Source: Spinacia oleracea (lineage: Eukaryota; Streptophyta; Magnoliopsida; Caryophyllales; Amaranthaceae). Taken from it: a stretch of DNA of 64,000 nucleotides. Shown piece after piece: positions 50,312 to 62,910 of the stretch (its first letter is position 1; each line of letters opens with the position of its first letter). The notes below the pieces were generated by a model, which had not been told where the DNA came from, did no database searches, and worked only from the letters and a program-made list of their open reading frames with translations. The stretch covers positions 39,050,027 through 39,114,026 of the forward strand of contig NC_079491.1 in assembly GCF_020520425.1 (NCBI RefSeq), read 5' to 3'. A program made the translations under genes and the position numbers.

Positions 50312-53113
50312 ATTAAAAACTACAATTGAAAAGAATAAACAAATAAATAACCATTCACAGTTTCTCTTAATAAACTTAAATTCTAGCATTCATGCATAAT
50401 TCAATGTTTATTAAGCATTTTATTCAAGTTATGTGTTCCGGCAGGTGTGAATAAAATGATTCCAAGATCCTAAAATCATTGAAGAACTAAGCACAGTTTG
50501 TCGACTTAATCCTAGAACATCTTAGGTAAGCAAAAGCCTTTTGCTAATAGTCTAGAAACTATTCTTGGTTGATAGGTACGTCTAAGAACTTATTAGGTAA
50601 ACCTATCGAATTTGCCACGACATAAAAGGACTCCTTACTTATATCGTTGAGTTTCACCAAAACTAACATGTACTCACAATTATTTGTGTACCTTGCCCCT
50701 TTAGGACCAATAAGTAACACCTCGCTGAGCGAAAACTATTACTAGATTGATGTAAAGGATATCCAAGCAAGTGTATATTTTGGCATGGCACCTTTTAACT
50801 CAATTTTTAAGTTTGGAACTTAAGGCTCTTACTATGTTGGTTAGATTTTAAGTGAACTAAAATCCTTAATCATGCAACATAATCAAGCTTTTGATCTCAT
50901 GCATTTTAAGACATATTTAAAGCAATAAATAACTTAAAACATGCATAAGATATTTGTGATCTAGTATGGCCCGACTTCATCTTGAAGCTTTGACTTCAAA
51001 GTCCGTCTTGAAAATCTCCGTGGGAGGCACCATTTTCTTCAAATAGGATAAGTTATAACTAATTACAACTATTTGATGGTACGCAGACCATATTTGAATT
51101 GAAAAATAACTTTGGTGCTTTAGACCAATTACATTCAAATTAATGGTACGCAGACCATATTTTCTATCCTATTTGGGCCATACTAGTCACTTCATAACCT
51201 GCAAAACAGTACATATACAATATATACCATTCACCCATTCATTATCATGAATGGCCCACATAGCTGGTTAGTTAAAACACATTATGCATCACGTAAACAT
51301 TTGCAGCAATTAATCAAGGTCACCAATAATCTACCAATTATTCAGTCCTTATTAATTCTAATCGAGTTGTTTTAACCTTAAGGATTTGTAGACCTAATCA
51401 AGAGTTTATGACTAAAAGCACTCCCACTCAAACCAATAAATTCATATGCTTTACTAATTTTAAACATAAAATTGTATTTCTAGTCTAACCGGAAACATAC
51501 AAATTTAATTAAAATTTAAAGCTCATATAAATTTATAATTGAATCCAAAAATTTAATTTTAATTTCAGTCACATTTAAATTAATTTATGATTTTAATTTT
51601 AGTAAAATAATTAGAATAAATGCCATTTATTATAATTATAATATTCAAAATTAAAATCCAAGAAATTAATTCAAATTATTAATTTTAAAATCAATTAAAA
51701 TTACGTGAACTGAAATTTTCAAATTAAACATTCAAAAACGATCTAATCGAAACGCAAACATCCTATGCGTTGCACGCCCATGGGCTGTACGCACACAGCC
51801 ATTGCTGGCCATGTGCGCGCAGCCCATGCGCTCGTTGCATAGCTGCTGCTGTCCCATACGCAAGCCTCCGCACAGCGCCCACCGCACGCGAGCTATCGCT
51901 CGCAGCGCGCGCGCGTTACCGCGCTCGCTGGTGCGCGAGATCGCTCGCTGGTGCGCGCGAGCCATCGCTCGCTGGGGCGCTGCATCGCTCGCTGGTGCGC
52001 GCGAGCCATCGCTCGCTGGCGCGCGAGATCGCTCGCTGCGCGCGCGCGAGCCATCGCTCGCTGGTGCGCGACATCGCTCGCTGGGCGGGCGACGTCGCGC
52101 GCTGTGCGCGCGAGTGATGCTGTGCGCAGCGCTCGTGGCACGCGAGCTTGCGCTCGCTGCGCACGAGGTTGCGCGCTGTTGTGCGAGGCAGCGCGCGCTG
52201 TGGCGCAGCTCGCTTGCTGCCCACACGCGACTGCCTTGGCTCGCCCCTCGCCCATGCCCATCCGTTCATTGCTCGTGGCACACGACACAAGGCAGGGCTG
52301 CTGCCTTGCGCTCGTGCACTACGCCCTTGCTCATTGCATTCGTGCCGCACGGGCGACGAGCTCCCTTGCTCGTCGTCGCATGCCCGCATTATACAACACC
52401 CCTTAAGGGTAACACGAAGCGTCCATTGCTTCGTGCGTGCAAGTTATTTGAACGAATCGCATAAAAATTTAAAATTTATATTTAAAATTAATGACAAATT
52501 AATAAATAATATTAATTTCATAATTTTAGGGCGAAAAATCGAAAATTTATTATCCAATTGATTTCCGATTGATATGGATTCAAGTCTAGGTCATAAAAAT
52601 TTAAAATTTATCGTAAATTTACAATTTTTATGGTGGTTTTTAATCATAGGTTTCTAATTAAATTACAATTAATTATGAAAATCAAATTAATTCTAAATTA
52701 TTCTAATTTTCAACAAATTAATCATAATTACAAATTAGATTGCATAATTAACAAGACTAGGCATTCAAATTTGTTAAACATATGCAGTAGGTCAATCAAA
52801 AATTCAAGATTTATCAACAAGAATCGCAAATATTTAATTTAACATCTTAAATTTACGAAATTTTGCATCCGAAAAACTAAAACCTTCGAAAAGTCATAGT
52901 TAGGCTTCGAATTTGAGAATTCTGGGTTCGGCAGAAAAATCACTCAATTCGGATGAGTAATGAAGAAACTGCCGAAAAACTGCGTACATATAATTAAATA
53001 AACGCAATTTGCAATTAATTAACAATTACGAAAATTAATCACCCCTTTTAATTCTTGCAAATTTGTAATATTTAACCATGTTCATGCAATTTAGATTATG
53101 AAAATAATAAGGG
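50312..53113 (-). other. Copia-B long 5' leader
   Basis: About 2.8 kb between PBS and gag, AT-rich with a GC-rich island at 51765-52440. It is closely similar to the Copia-A leader outside the island. The long overlapping frames in the island are composition artefacts. Confidence 0.78.
51765..52440. repeat. GC-rich island with tandem atcgctcgctggtgcgcg units in the Copia-B leader
   Basis: The unit atcgctcgctggtgcgcgcg is repeated about ten times between 51890 and 52090 at irregular 20-40 bp spacing. It sits at the same leader position as the island of Copia-A but has a different repeat unit. Confidence 0.85.
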
Positions 53114-53127
53114 GCTCGTGATACCAC
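53114..53127 (-). promoter_or_regulatory. Copia-B primer binding site
   Basis: On the - strand TGGTATCACGAGCC-type sequence begins one base inside the 5' LTR, as in Copia-A. Confidence 0.85.
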
Positions 53128-54467
53128 TGTTAGGTTATGATACATATGACATTTACATAAATCATGCGGAAACAACCATTAACCCAGGAAACATATTATT
53201 TACACATAATCATTTAGCATAGTTTAGATGCATACTCTTTGTTGCGTGCCTTCCCTAGCTGCGCCCGAACCGAACAAGAACAAGTCTTTTAGGACTCCAA
53301 GTGTCGTCCCTCCGTAGAAAGTCCACAGCACGTCCGGATCCGCCTTAAGATTGACCAACTAGAATCGCCCTTAAGGTACTCAGAAAATTCGGTACTTTTG
53401 GGGCAAGATGGGTGTTTGAATTTTCTCTCAAAAACTCACTTTTGAATACTTTGAAACTTGTATATAAATTATGACCCCTAGGCCTTTATTTATAGAGTTA
53501 TGGAAAAGGAATCGTAATCCTAGTAGGATGCGAATTAATTGGAATTAGAATTCTACATGAATTCTACTTAATCAATTTATCCAATAGGAATAGACATTTA
53601 ATCATACACTGACTCTTGCAGATTCAGGAATCTCGCATGAGCTCAAACTCACACACACACGGCAGCCACAAGGGCTGCCCACGCATGCGAGCAGCAGCCC
53701 ACGCAGCGCGGCCCACGCATGCGCGGCCTTGTGCGCGCTGGGCTGTGGCGTGCGTGCTTGCTGGGCGATGGCCTGGCTTCGTGCTGGGCCTTCGTCCGGC
53801 AGGCCTCGTCCGATGCTAATTCGTACGATACGCTTCCGATTAAATTTCCATTTCCGGAATCTATTTCCGATACGAACAATATTTAATATTTCCGATTCCG
53901 GAATTAATTTCCGTTTCGAACAAATATTTAATATTTCCGTTTCCGGAATTATTTTCCGATTCCGGTAATATTTCCGATTCTGACAATATTTCCGTTTCCG
54001 GCAATATTTCCGATTCTGGTAATATTTCCATTTCCAACAATATTTTCCGATACGTACCATGTTTCCGTTTCCGGCAACATCTACGACTTGGATAATATTC
54101 ATATTTCCGATACGATCCATATTTCCGTTTCCGGCAATATCATCGTTTCCGGAGTATTCATTTCTTGCCTGTGACGATCTTAGCTCCCACTGAAACCAAG
54201 ATCCGTCGGTTCCGAATATTCATAGATGGAGTATTTAATGCCATTAAATACTTGATCCGTTTACGTACTATTTGTGTGACCCTACGGGTTCAGTCAAGAG
54301 TAAGCTGTGGATTAATATCATTAATTCCACTTGAACTGAAGCGGCCTCTAGCTAGGCATTCAGCTCACTTGATCTCACTGAATTATTAACTTGTTAATTA
54401 ATACTGAACCGCATTTATTAGACTTAACATAGAATGCATACTTGGACCAAGGGCATTATTTCCTTCA
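53128..54467 (-). repeat. Copia-B 5' LTR, 1340 bp
   Basis: Same length and, as far as could be compared by eye, same sequence as 44142-45481. TATA box at 53487-53496 on the - strand. Confidence 0.93.
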
Positions 54468-54888
54468 GTATCTCCATAGTCTGCTCCGGTGTTAAATTCT
54501 TCTGCTTAATGGTGGCACAATACTGAATGAAAGACTGAATGTGGAGATTAAGATCTTCACCCTTTTCCCCACCGAATTGGTGTCTCTCGATCATGTTTAT
54601 CAGTTGGGGTTAAATCTTGAAATTCTCGACCGCAATGGAAGGCATGATTGCCTTGGGAAGCATAGACAGACTTGGTTTAGAATAGTCTGTAAGCCTTGGC
54701 ACAAGTGGGGGTGGTGGTGCTTGGTCACCCATCTCTGAATCTGTATGGAATAGATTGCTAATCAGATGGTCGGATTCAGAGTCAGAATAGTCTCTCAACT
54801 GTTCAACGAATCTACGCCGTCTACGAAAGGTCCGTTCAGGTTCAGGATCGAACGAAGTCAGATCGCTGGTATGGACAGTCCTGGGCAT
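54468..54888 (-). CDS. Gypsy-B gag, N-terminal segment
   Basis: It starts at ATG 54888 (MPRTVHTSDLTSFDPEPERT), has the arginine-rich RTFRRRRRF stretch and a proline run, and continues to the TPEQTMEI block, where Copia-B interrupts. The same start codon is mutated to ATA in Gypsy-A. Segments 54888-54468, 44141-42868 and 39427-38487 together make one frame when the insertions are ignored. Confidence 0.9.
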
Positions 54889-55003
54889 AAACAAGCAAGA
54901 ACTAGAAAACAGTCGTGAGATCCGGTCTCAAGGAACGAGAGTCCCTTGAGAAGTGACAAACAATAATCTAGAAAAACAATTAATAACGGAAAATAAAACC
55001 GTT

Positions 55004-55021
55004 TCCCCGGCAACGGCGCCA
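55004..55021 (-). promoter_or_regulatory. Gypsy-B primer binding site
   Basis: On the - strand TGGCGCCGTTGCCGGGGA, identical to the Gypsy-A PBS and at the same distance from the LTR. Confidence 0.87.
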
Positions 55022-55026
55022 AAATT

Positions 55027-56439
55027 TGACAGGCTAAATCGCACTCCTATCAAAGATAAACCTAACGTTCACCAACTAAAAATATAGCAAGGGAAGCAAG
55101 GATCGTATCCACAGGGAAACAATGTTCTTTCTACTATTAATCGACAATTCTAGACTATTGGGAAACAAGAATATAGGTTGATTTGTATAATGAAACTAGG
55201 ATGATAATAAAATAGGGAAAAATCAGATATTAAAAGGTCTAGGGCACAGGTTCACCGATGAACAACATTCCAGGATGACAACAATCGATAATAATCAATA
55301 AAACAGTTAATTAGACTAGCATGCTCTCTCGAATCGATACTAATCATAGACTTAGAATTAACGGGCTCTCGCTACGTATTAATCCCAATTCTACCTATTG
55401 AAACAAGCCTAAACATCAAATTGCATCTCTCGAATCTTAATTTGATATTGCGAAACTAATACAATCAAACCTGCGCAAATCTAATTGCAAAGTAGATAAG
55501 GGCAATCAATAGGAATTAACAGCTAAACCAACAATCAACAACAATTAATCATCCTTTCACATTCGTTCATGGATTCCCAAAACCCTAGAAAATCAACTAC
55601 TCACACATATTAACAATAAGCAAAGCAATTGGCATGATTGAAAACATAATTAAAGCTTAAACAAAGAATTGAAATAAGGAATAATACCTAATTGAAGAAC
55701 AATGGCAAATGAAAGCTTCGATTTTTTTGATTGAAAATAAACTAAGTGTTTAGAACAAATTAGAGAGAGAAAATTAAACTTAGAAAAATAAACTAAGGGT
55801 TTAGTGCTGGAAAATAAGATGTTTCCTAAAAATAAAAGGGCTAGTATTTATAGTTTGCCCAAAATACAAGCCAAAAACCGGAAAGAAAAAACGCGAAAAA
55901 GCATAAGGGGTTGGCGTCGCCCGATCGGGCGGCTCTTCGCCCGATCGGGCGAATCACTCGATAGTCGGCCCGATCGGGCCAAAATCCGCCCGATCGGGCG
56001 GATTGCGAAATCTCCACAAAGCCTCCAGATTGACCGCCCGATCCGCATCGGGCGAGCTGCGCCCGATCGGGCGCGCGTTGATGAACTTGGCTTGCTTATA
56101 CTTCCGCCCGATGGTTGCATTTCGCCCTCAGCTTCCAGGGCGATTTGCAATCTTCAATGTATCTCGCCCGTATCACCAAGTCTAACTCCCGGAGCTCAAC
56201 CATAAGCATCTAAGGCTCCCGAAATTCGACGATGGAGGTCCCGAACTTCTCGGACTCATATAGTGGCCTTGATCAACAATGAAACGGGTCTAAAACGACC
56301 CATTTCTCATAATCAAACCTGAAACTCAAGGCACACTCAATAACACACATTAGTACTAGAAACGGCTCCTAAGAGCACGTTTGATACATAAAAGTACTAA
56401 GGGACGGGGGTAAAAACTCTATATAAAACGCATATATCA
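55027..56439 (-). repeat. Gypsy-B 5' LTR, 1413 bp
   Basis: Termini as in the 3' LTR. Palindrome array at about 55916-56078, TATA box near 55843-55852 (- strand). Followed by target duplication cctat at 56440-56444. Confidence 0.93.
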
Positions 56440-56444
56440 CCTAT

Positions 56445-56704
56445 CAACCAAGAATAGTTTCTAGACTATTAGCAAAAGGCTTTTGCTTACCTAAGATGTT
56501 TTAGGATTAAGTCGACAAACTGTGCTTAGTTCTTCAATGATTTTAGGATCTTGGAATCATTTTATTCACACCTACCGGAACACATAACTTGAATAAAATG
56601 CTTAATGAACATTGAATTATGCATGTATGCTAGAATTTAAGTTTATTAAGAGAAACTGTGAATGGTTATTTATTTGTTTATTCTTTTCAATTGTGGTTTT
56701 AAAT
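56445..56704 (+). other. Copia-A 5' leader, second part
   Basis: Continuation of the leader after Gypsy-B, matching the complement of 50312-50572 in Copia-B. Non-coding. Confidence 0.8.
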
Positions 56705-59700
56705 ATGGCAAACAACAATTCATTCAACATTCGATCAATTCTCGAAAAGGAGAAGTTGAATGGGAAAAACTTCCTTGACTGGCAAAGGAACTTGCAAATA
56801 GTTCTTATGCAGGAAGAAAAGGAGTATGTCCTAGAAGAGGCGATGCCCGAAGCCGCAGGCGACGGGGTCACTCAGGCAGCCCTCAATCGTTGGATTGATG
56901 CCAACAAGGATGTGAAATGTCTAATGCTCGCCACCATGAGTGCAGATCTGCAGAAAACGTTCATCAACTCAGATGCTTTCACAATCATCAGTGAGTTGAA
57001 GAACATGTTCCAAGATCTGGCTCGAGTCGAAAGATTCGAGACTCATAGGCAAATTCTTGAGACCAAGCTTAAGAAAGGCGAGCCCGTAAGTCCACATGTT
57101 CTCAAAATGATTGGACTCATTGAGAATATGAGTCGGCTGGATCAGCAATTTTCTCAGGAAATGGCTATAGACACCATCCTCCATTCTCTTCATAGCGGGT
57201 ATGATCAGTTCAAACTGAACTACAGTATGAATAGTCTGGACAAAACGCTCACTGAGCTTCACGGTATGCTGAAGACCGCTGAAAAGACGCTCAAAAGTGA
57301 TAAGCAGGATGTGCTTATGGTGCGTGGGGGCAAGTTCAAGAAATCTGGAAAGAAGAGGAATGCTAAGAAAGGTGGCAACAAGGCCAGCCCAACTAAGCAA
57401 ACTGGCGCCAAATCTGTAAAGAGGAAGGTCAGTCAACCCACTTCTGAATCCGAATGCTTCTACTGCAAGAAGAAGGGGCATTGGAAGAGAGATTGCTTGA
57501 AGCTAAAGGAAGATCAGAAGAACGGAACAGTCGTTCCATCTTCAGGTATTTTCGTTATAGACTGTATACTTGCTAATTCAACTTCTTGGGTATTAGATAC
57601 AGGTTGTGGCTCACACTTATGTTCCAATCCACAGGGACTAAGAAGAAGTAGAAAGTTAAGCAAGGGTGAAGTCGACCTACGAGTGGGAAATGGAGCACGG
57701 ATTGCTGCATTAGCTGTAGGAACTTATTATTTGTCGTTGCCCTCCGGGCTAGTTTTGGAACTGGAAGAATGTTTCCATGTTCCAAGTCTTACTAAAAACA
57801 TCATTTCAGTTTCTTGCTTAGATGCTAAGGGATTTTCCTTTTTAATAAAAGACAATAGTTGTTCGTTTTATTTTAAAGAGATGTTTTATGGATCTGCTAG
57901 ATTAGTCAATGGACTTTATTTATTAGATCACGACAAACAAGTATATAACATAAATACCAAAAAGGCCAAAAAGGATGATTCAGATCTCACCTATCTGTGG
58001 CATTGTCGATTAGGCCATATAAACTTGAAACGCTTAGAAAGACTTCAAAAGGAAGGAATTCTAGAACCATTTGACTTAGAGGATTATGGTAAATGCGAAT
58101 CATGTTTACTTGGCAAAATGACAAAGCAACCTTCTCTAAAGTTGGAGAAAGAGCAAATGAACTATTGGGTTTAATCCATACAGATGTATGTGGACCAATG
58201 AGTACAAATTCTAGAGGTGGTTTCAGCTACTTTATCACTTTCACTGATGACTTCAGTAGATATGGTTATGTCTACCTAATGAAGCATAAGTCTGAATCCT
58301 TTGACAAATTCAAGGAATTTCAGAGTGAAGTAGAGAATCAATTAGGCAAGAAGATTAAGGCACTGCGGTCTGATAGAGGCGGTGAATATCTGAGCTATGA
58401 ATTTGATGACCATCTGAAAGAATGTGGAATTCTATCAGAATTGACTCCTCCTGGAACACCACAATGGAACGGTGTGTCGGAACGGAGGAACAGAACCTTG
58501 CTAGACATGGTCAGGTCAATGATGGGTCAGGCCAAACTTCCATTAGAATTTTGGGGACATGCACTAAATACAGCTGCACTCACTATAAATAGAGCTACGT
58601 CTAAAGCTGTCGAAAAGACTCCATATGAATTATGGTTTGGAAAGCCTCCAAATGTGTCTTTTCTTAAGATTTGGGGATGTGAAGTATACGTCAAACGATT
58701 AATTTCAGACAAACTTCATCCAAAATCTGACAAATGTATCCTTGTGGGCTATCCAAAGGAAACAAAGGGGTATTACTTCTACAATACATCTGAGAACAAG
58801 GTATTTGTTGCTCGAGATGGTGTCTTTTTGGAGAAAGATCACATTTCCAAAATGACAAGTGGGAGAAAAGTAGACCTCGAAGAAATTCGAGTCGAACAAC
58901 AAACTCTAGAAAATGCTCAAGATGACATTCAGGATGAAACTCAGAGATCTTTAGAAGAATCTGGTGAGAATCATGGTCAATCTAGAAATGTTACCCCGCG
59001 TAGGTCGCAAAGATATAGATCTCAACCGGAAAGGTACTTAGGTATTTTGACGAACGAGAGCTATGACGTTCTATTACTTGAAAGTGATGAACCTGCGACT
59101 TACAAACAAGCTATGACGAGCCCTAGCTCCAAGCAATGGCAAGAAGCCATGCAATCTGAATTAGACTCCATGTCTGAAAACCAAGTATGGGATTTGGTCG
59201 ATTTGCCAGATGGCTACCAAGCCATTGGAAGCAAATGGGTTTTCAAACTGAAAAAGGACAAGGATGGGAAACTTGAAGTTTTCAAAGCTAGATTGGTTGC
59301 AAAAGGTTACAGGCAAGTCCACGGTGTGGATTACGATGAAACCTTTTCACCAGTTGCAATGCTAAAGTCTATTCGGATAATGTTAGCAATCGCTGCATAT
59401 TACGATTACGAAATATGGCAGATGGATGTCAAAACTGCTTTCTTAAACGGCGTTTTAACAGAAACTGTGTTTATGACACAGCCTGAAGGTTTTGAGGATC
59501 CAAAGAATGCTAAAAAGGTATGCAAGCTAAAGAAGTCAATCTACGGATTGAAGCAGGCATCCAGGAGCTGGAATATACATTTTGATGAAGCAGTAAGTGA
59601 CTTTGGTTTCATCAAGAACGCAGACGAATCTTGTGTATACAAGAAGGTCAGTGGGAGCAAAATTGCTTTCCTAGTATTATATGTCGACGACATATTACTT

Positions 59701-60669
59701 ATCGGAAATGACATTCCTATGTTGAACTCTGTCAAGATTTGGCTTGGGAAATGTTTTTCGATGAAAGATCTAGGAGAAGCATAGTACATATTGGGCATCA
59801 AGATTTACAAAGATAGATCTAAAAAGATGATTGGACTTAGTCAAAGCACTTATATGAATAAGGTGTTTGATAGGTTCAAGATGGCGGACTCCAAGCGAGG
59901 CTACCTACCCATGTCTCATGGAATAACTCTAAGCAAGACCCAGTGCCCAAAAACACTTGATGAGCGTAGACGAATGAATGGGATTCCATATGCATCATTG
60001 ATTGGTTCAATAATGTATGCTATGATATGTACACGCCCGGATGTTGCGTACGTACTCAGTGCTACGAGCAGATACCAGTCAGACCCAGGAGAGGCGCATT
60101 GGACTGCTGCCAAGAATATTCTGAAGTACCTAAAAAGGCACAAAGATGACTTCCTGGTCTATGGTGGAGATGATGAATTAATTGTTAAAGGCTATACGGA
60201 CGCAAGTTTCCAAACCGACAAAGATGATTTCAGATCACAGTCTGGGTTTGTCTTCTGCCTCAACGGGGGTGCAGTAAGCTGGAAAAGTGCTAAGCAAAGC
60301 ACCATTGCGGATTCTACAACTGAAGCGGAGTACATTGCTGCACATGAAGCAGCAAAGGAAGCTATATGGCTAAGGAAGTTCATAGGTGAACTTGGTGTAG
60401 TCCCCTCCATTAAAGAACCAATAGCCCTGTATTGTGATAATAACGGAGCTATTGCACAGGCAAAGGAGCCTAGACACCACCAGAGAGTCAAGCATGTACT
60501 TCGTAGATTTCACCTTCTACGAGAGTTCGTTGAAAGAAAAGAAGTCGAGATAAACAAGATTGGAACTGATGACAACATATCAGATCCATTGACTAAACCT
60601 CTGCCGCAGGCGAAGCACAACTCGCACACTGCAGCTATGGGAATCAAGCATATTGGAGAATGGCTTTGA
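56705..60669 (+). pseudogene. Copia-A gag-pol, disrupted by one frameshift and one stop
   Basis: Same protein family and domain order as Copia-B. It starts at ATG 56705 (MANNNSFNIRS). A single T is missing from a short T run at about 58131-58134 compared with Copia-B, which shifts the frame between the gag-pre-integrase and integrase domains. In RT, a CAG codon is TAG at 59782-59784, shortly after the YVDD motif. Everything else is open to TGA at 60667-60669, including RNase H (STTEAEYIAAHEAAKEAIWL). With only two lesions it lost autonomy recently, after or around the time of insertion. Confidence 0.94.
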
Positions 60670-61535
60670 TATCCCTGTTTAATGTTTTAAAGTTTTAGAG
60701 TTTAAATCTTTGTAAAACATTATTGGTTAATCATTCACAATAAATGAAAAGAATTCATTTTTTCCATTTAATTTGTGGTTTATTAAATGATGAGTCCCTT
60801 CAATTTGACGATGTATTCAAGATAGACTGTCAGGACCAGTCCTGTGACTAAGAAATGTCTATCAAGTGAACTTGAATGTCAAAGGGAGAAAATGGTCCCT
60901 AGTCGGAGTTTTCTATAAAATTGGACGCATAGAAAACGTTAGACGATTAGAATGCAAGATGACTAGTAGTTCTGTTTCTTGAACTATGTGGACATGGCAA
61001 TGTCATAATCATTTGCATAGATACTTACTTTGGGAAGACTAGTATCGGACAAGACCTATGAAACTTTACTGTAAGAGATGAAAATCTGTCATAAGTAAAT
61101 TTCATTAAAATTATTAGACACTAAATCCTCAATACCTGAGTTATTTGAGATTACTTGTTTGAGAACTGGTTGCTTTGACGTTGACCAACCGTCGCACCGT
61201 AAAAGGAGGCTATAAAGGCAACGCTCAGGTAATCACCTATCAAACGAAGTCTAATCTCAAGATCGCAAGATTGGGATTGTCCTCCCATAAATCGGGATGA
61301 GATGCTTAAAAGTTGTACAAGGCCACTCGGAGAGCTAGAAACTGTGAAATGCATGGCCGTGCTCGGATGAATCATAGGCTATGATTATCTGTTTATTTGA
61401 TCAGTTGAACTCTGAAACCGAGGAACACCTCTGGACATAATAAGGATGACAACTCTTACCTTATGTTCAAGAGCAAGCATCGAGCGACAAAGGAATTAGG
61501 AAATGCACACTTGTCCCTAAGGACAAGTGGGAGAC
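60670..61535 (+). other. Copia-A 3' non-coding region and polypurine tract
   Basis: It matches the corresponding region of Copia-B. It ends in aggacaagtgggagac, the PPT, directly before the 3' LTR. Confidence 0.78.
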
Positions 61536-62910
61536 TGAAGGAAATAATGCCCTTGGTCCAAGTATGCATTCAATGTTAAGTCTAATAAATGCGGTTCAGT
61601 ATTAATTAACAAGTTAATAATTCAGTGAGATCAAGTGAGCTGAATGCCTGACTAGAGGCCGCTTCAGTTCAAGTGGAATTAATTATATTAATCCACAACT
61701 TACTCTTGACTGAACCCGTAGGGTCACACAAATAGTACGTAAACGGGTCAAGTATTTAATGGCATTAAATACTCCATCTATGGATATTCGGAATCGAAGG
61801 ATCTTGGTTTCAGTGGGAGCTGAGATCGTCACAGGCAAGAAATGAATACTCCGGAAACGATGATATTGCCGGAAACGGAAATATGGATCGTATCGAAATA
61901 TAAATATTATCCAAGTCGTAGATGTTGCCGGAAACGGAAACATGGTACGTATCGGAAAATATTATCGGAAATGGAAATCTTGCCGGAATCGGAAATATTG
62001 CCGGAAACGGAAATATTGTCAGAATCGGAAATATTATCGGAATCGGAAAATAATTCCGGAAACGAAAATATTAAATATTTGTTCGAAACGGAAATTGATT
62101 CCGGAATCGGAAATATTAAATATTGTTCGTATCGGAAATGAATTCCGGAACCGGGAATTTAATCGGAAGCGTATCGTACGAATAAACATCGGACGAGCTT
62201 GCTAGACGCAAGGCCTAGCACGAAGCTAGGCCCAACGCCTAGCAAAGCCCGCGCGCGACCAAAGCAAGCAAAGCCCAAACGCGAGAGCAAGGCCAGCAGG
62301 CGCGCGCCCCTCGTGGGCTGCGAGCACTTGCTGGGCCTGGGCTCAGCGCGCGCGCGCGCATGGCGCCCCTCGTGGGCTGCTGCACCTGCGTGTGTGTTTG
62401 TGCTTGCGTACGAAACCTTGATCGGTTAGGATTCGTATAAGATTGATTTCCTAAGTCTACTAGATAAATTAAGTGATTGAATTTTAGATTAATTCAGATT
62501 CACTAAATCGTTTCCTAGTAGGATTCTAATATCCGATACCCATGCCCTATAAATAGGTGATCAATGCTCACAATTTATATCGAGTATTTCAAGTATTCAA
62601 AGTGATTTTTGAGAGCAAAAATTCAGTCATACAATTGCCTATATGTGCCGAAAATTCTAAGTACCTTAACGGCGATCCTAGTTGGTCAAGCTTAAGGCGG
62701 ATCCGGACGTGCTGTGGACTATCTACGGAGGGACGACACTTGGAGTCCTAAAGACTAGTTCTTGTTCGGTTCGGGCGCAGCTAGGGAAGGCACGCAACAA
62801 AGTGTATGCATCTAAACTATGCTAAATGATTATGTGTAAATAATATGCTTTCCTGGCTTTATGGTTTTTTCGCATGATTTATGAATTGTCATATGTATCA
62901 TAACCTAACA
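61536..62910 (+). repeat. Copia-A 3' LTR, 1375 bp
   Basis: TGAAGGAAATAATG...CTAACA. Full-length relative to the shortened 5' LTR. At least twelve single-base differences from the 5' LTR were noticed outside the rearranged part. TATA box at 62548-62556. Confidence 0.92.

Larger units (their letters stand above)
44142..54467 (-). mobile_element. Copia-B: structurally complete, coding-intact Ty1/copia element
   Basis: 10,326 bp, LTRs 53128-54467 (5') and 44142-45481 (3'), each 1340 bp with no difference noticed. Target duplication gtatc at 44137-44141 and 54468-54472, PBS at 53114-53127, PPT at 45482-45498, and one uninterrupted gag-pol frame. It is the youngest insertion of the nest and the only autonomous-looking element in the window. 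Confidence 0.95.
32959..56439 (-). mobile_element. Gypsy-B: Athila-like gypsy element without pol, carrying CACTA-2 and Copia-B
   Basis: LTRs 55027-56439 (5') and 32959-34371 (3') are each 1413 bp with only three differences noticed. The target duplication is cctat (32954-32958, 56440-56444). Reading leftward: PBS, gag N-terminal part 54888-54468, Copia-B insertion, gag 44141-42868, CACTA-2 insertion, distal gag plus protease 39427-38487, a leader with a palindrome array, an accessory ORF 37437-35941, a 3' non-coding region, PPT. No reverse transcriptase, RNase H or integrase residues are found anywhere in it, so it must rely on enzymes supplied in trans. Confidence 0.93.
29277..62910 (+). 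mobile_element. Copia-A: Ty1/copia element carrying the Gypsy-B nest in its leader
   Basis: 5' LTR 29277-30430, Met-tRNA PBS, long leader, gag-pol 56705-60669 with two lesions, 3' region, PPT and 3' LTR 61536-62910. The leader is split at 32958/56440 by Gypsy-B. Without that insert the element is about 10.1 kb. It sits in Gypsy-A gag and is flanked by an 11-base direct repeat attatcatata (29266-29276 and 62911-62921), longer than the 5 bp expected for copia integrases. Confidence 0.92.

Noticed and set aside
51732-52464. Long overlapping open frames in the Copia-B leader (up to 220 codons)
   Set aside because: Same reasoning: they come from atcgctcgctgg repeats and show no domain or conserved motif.
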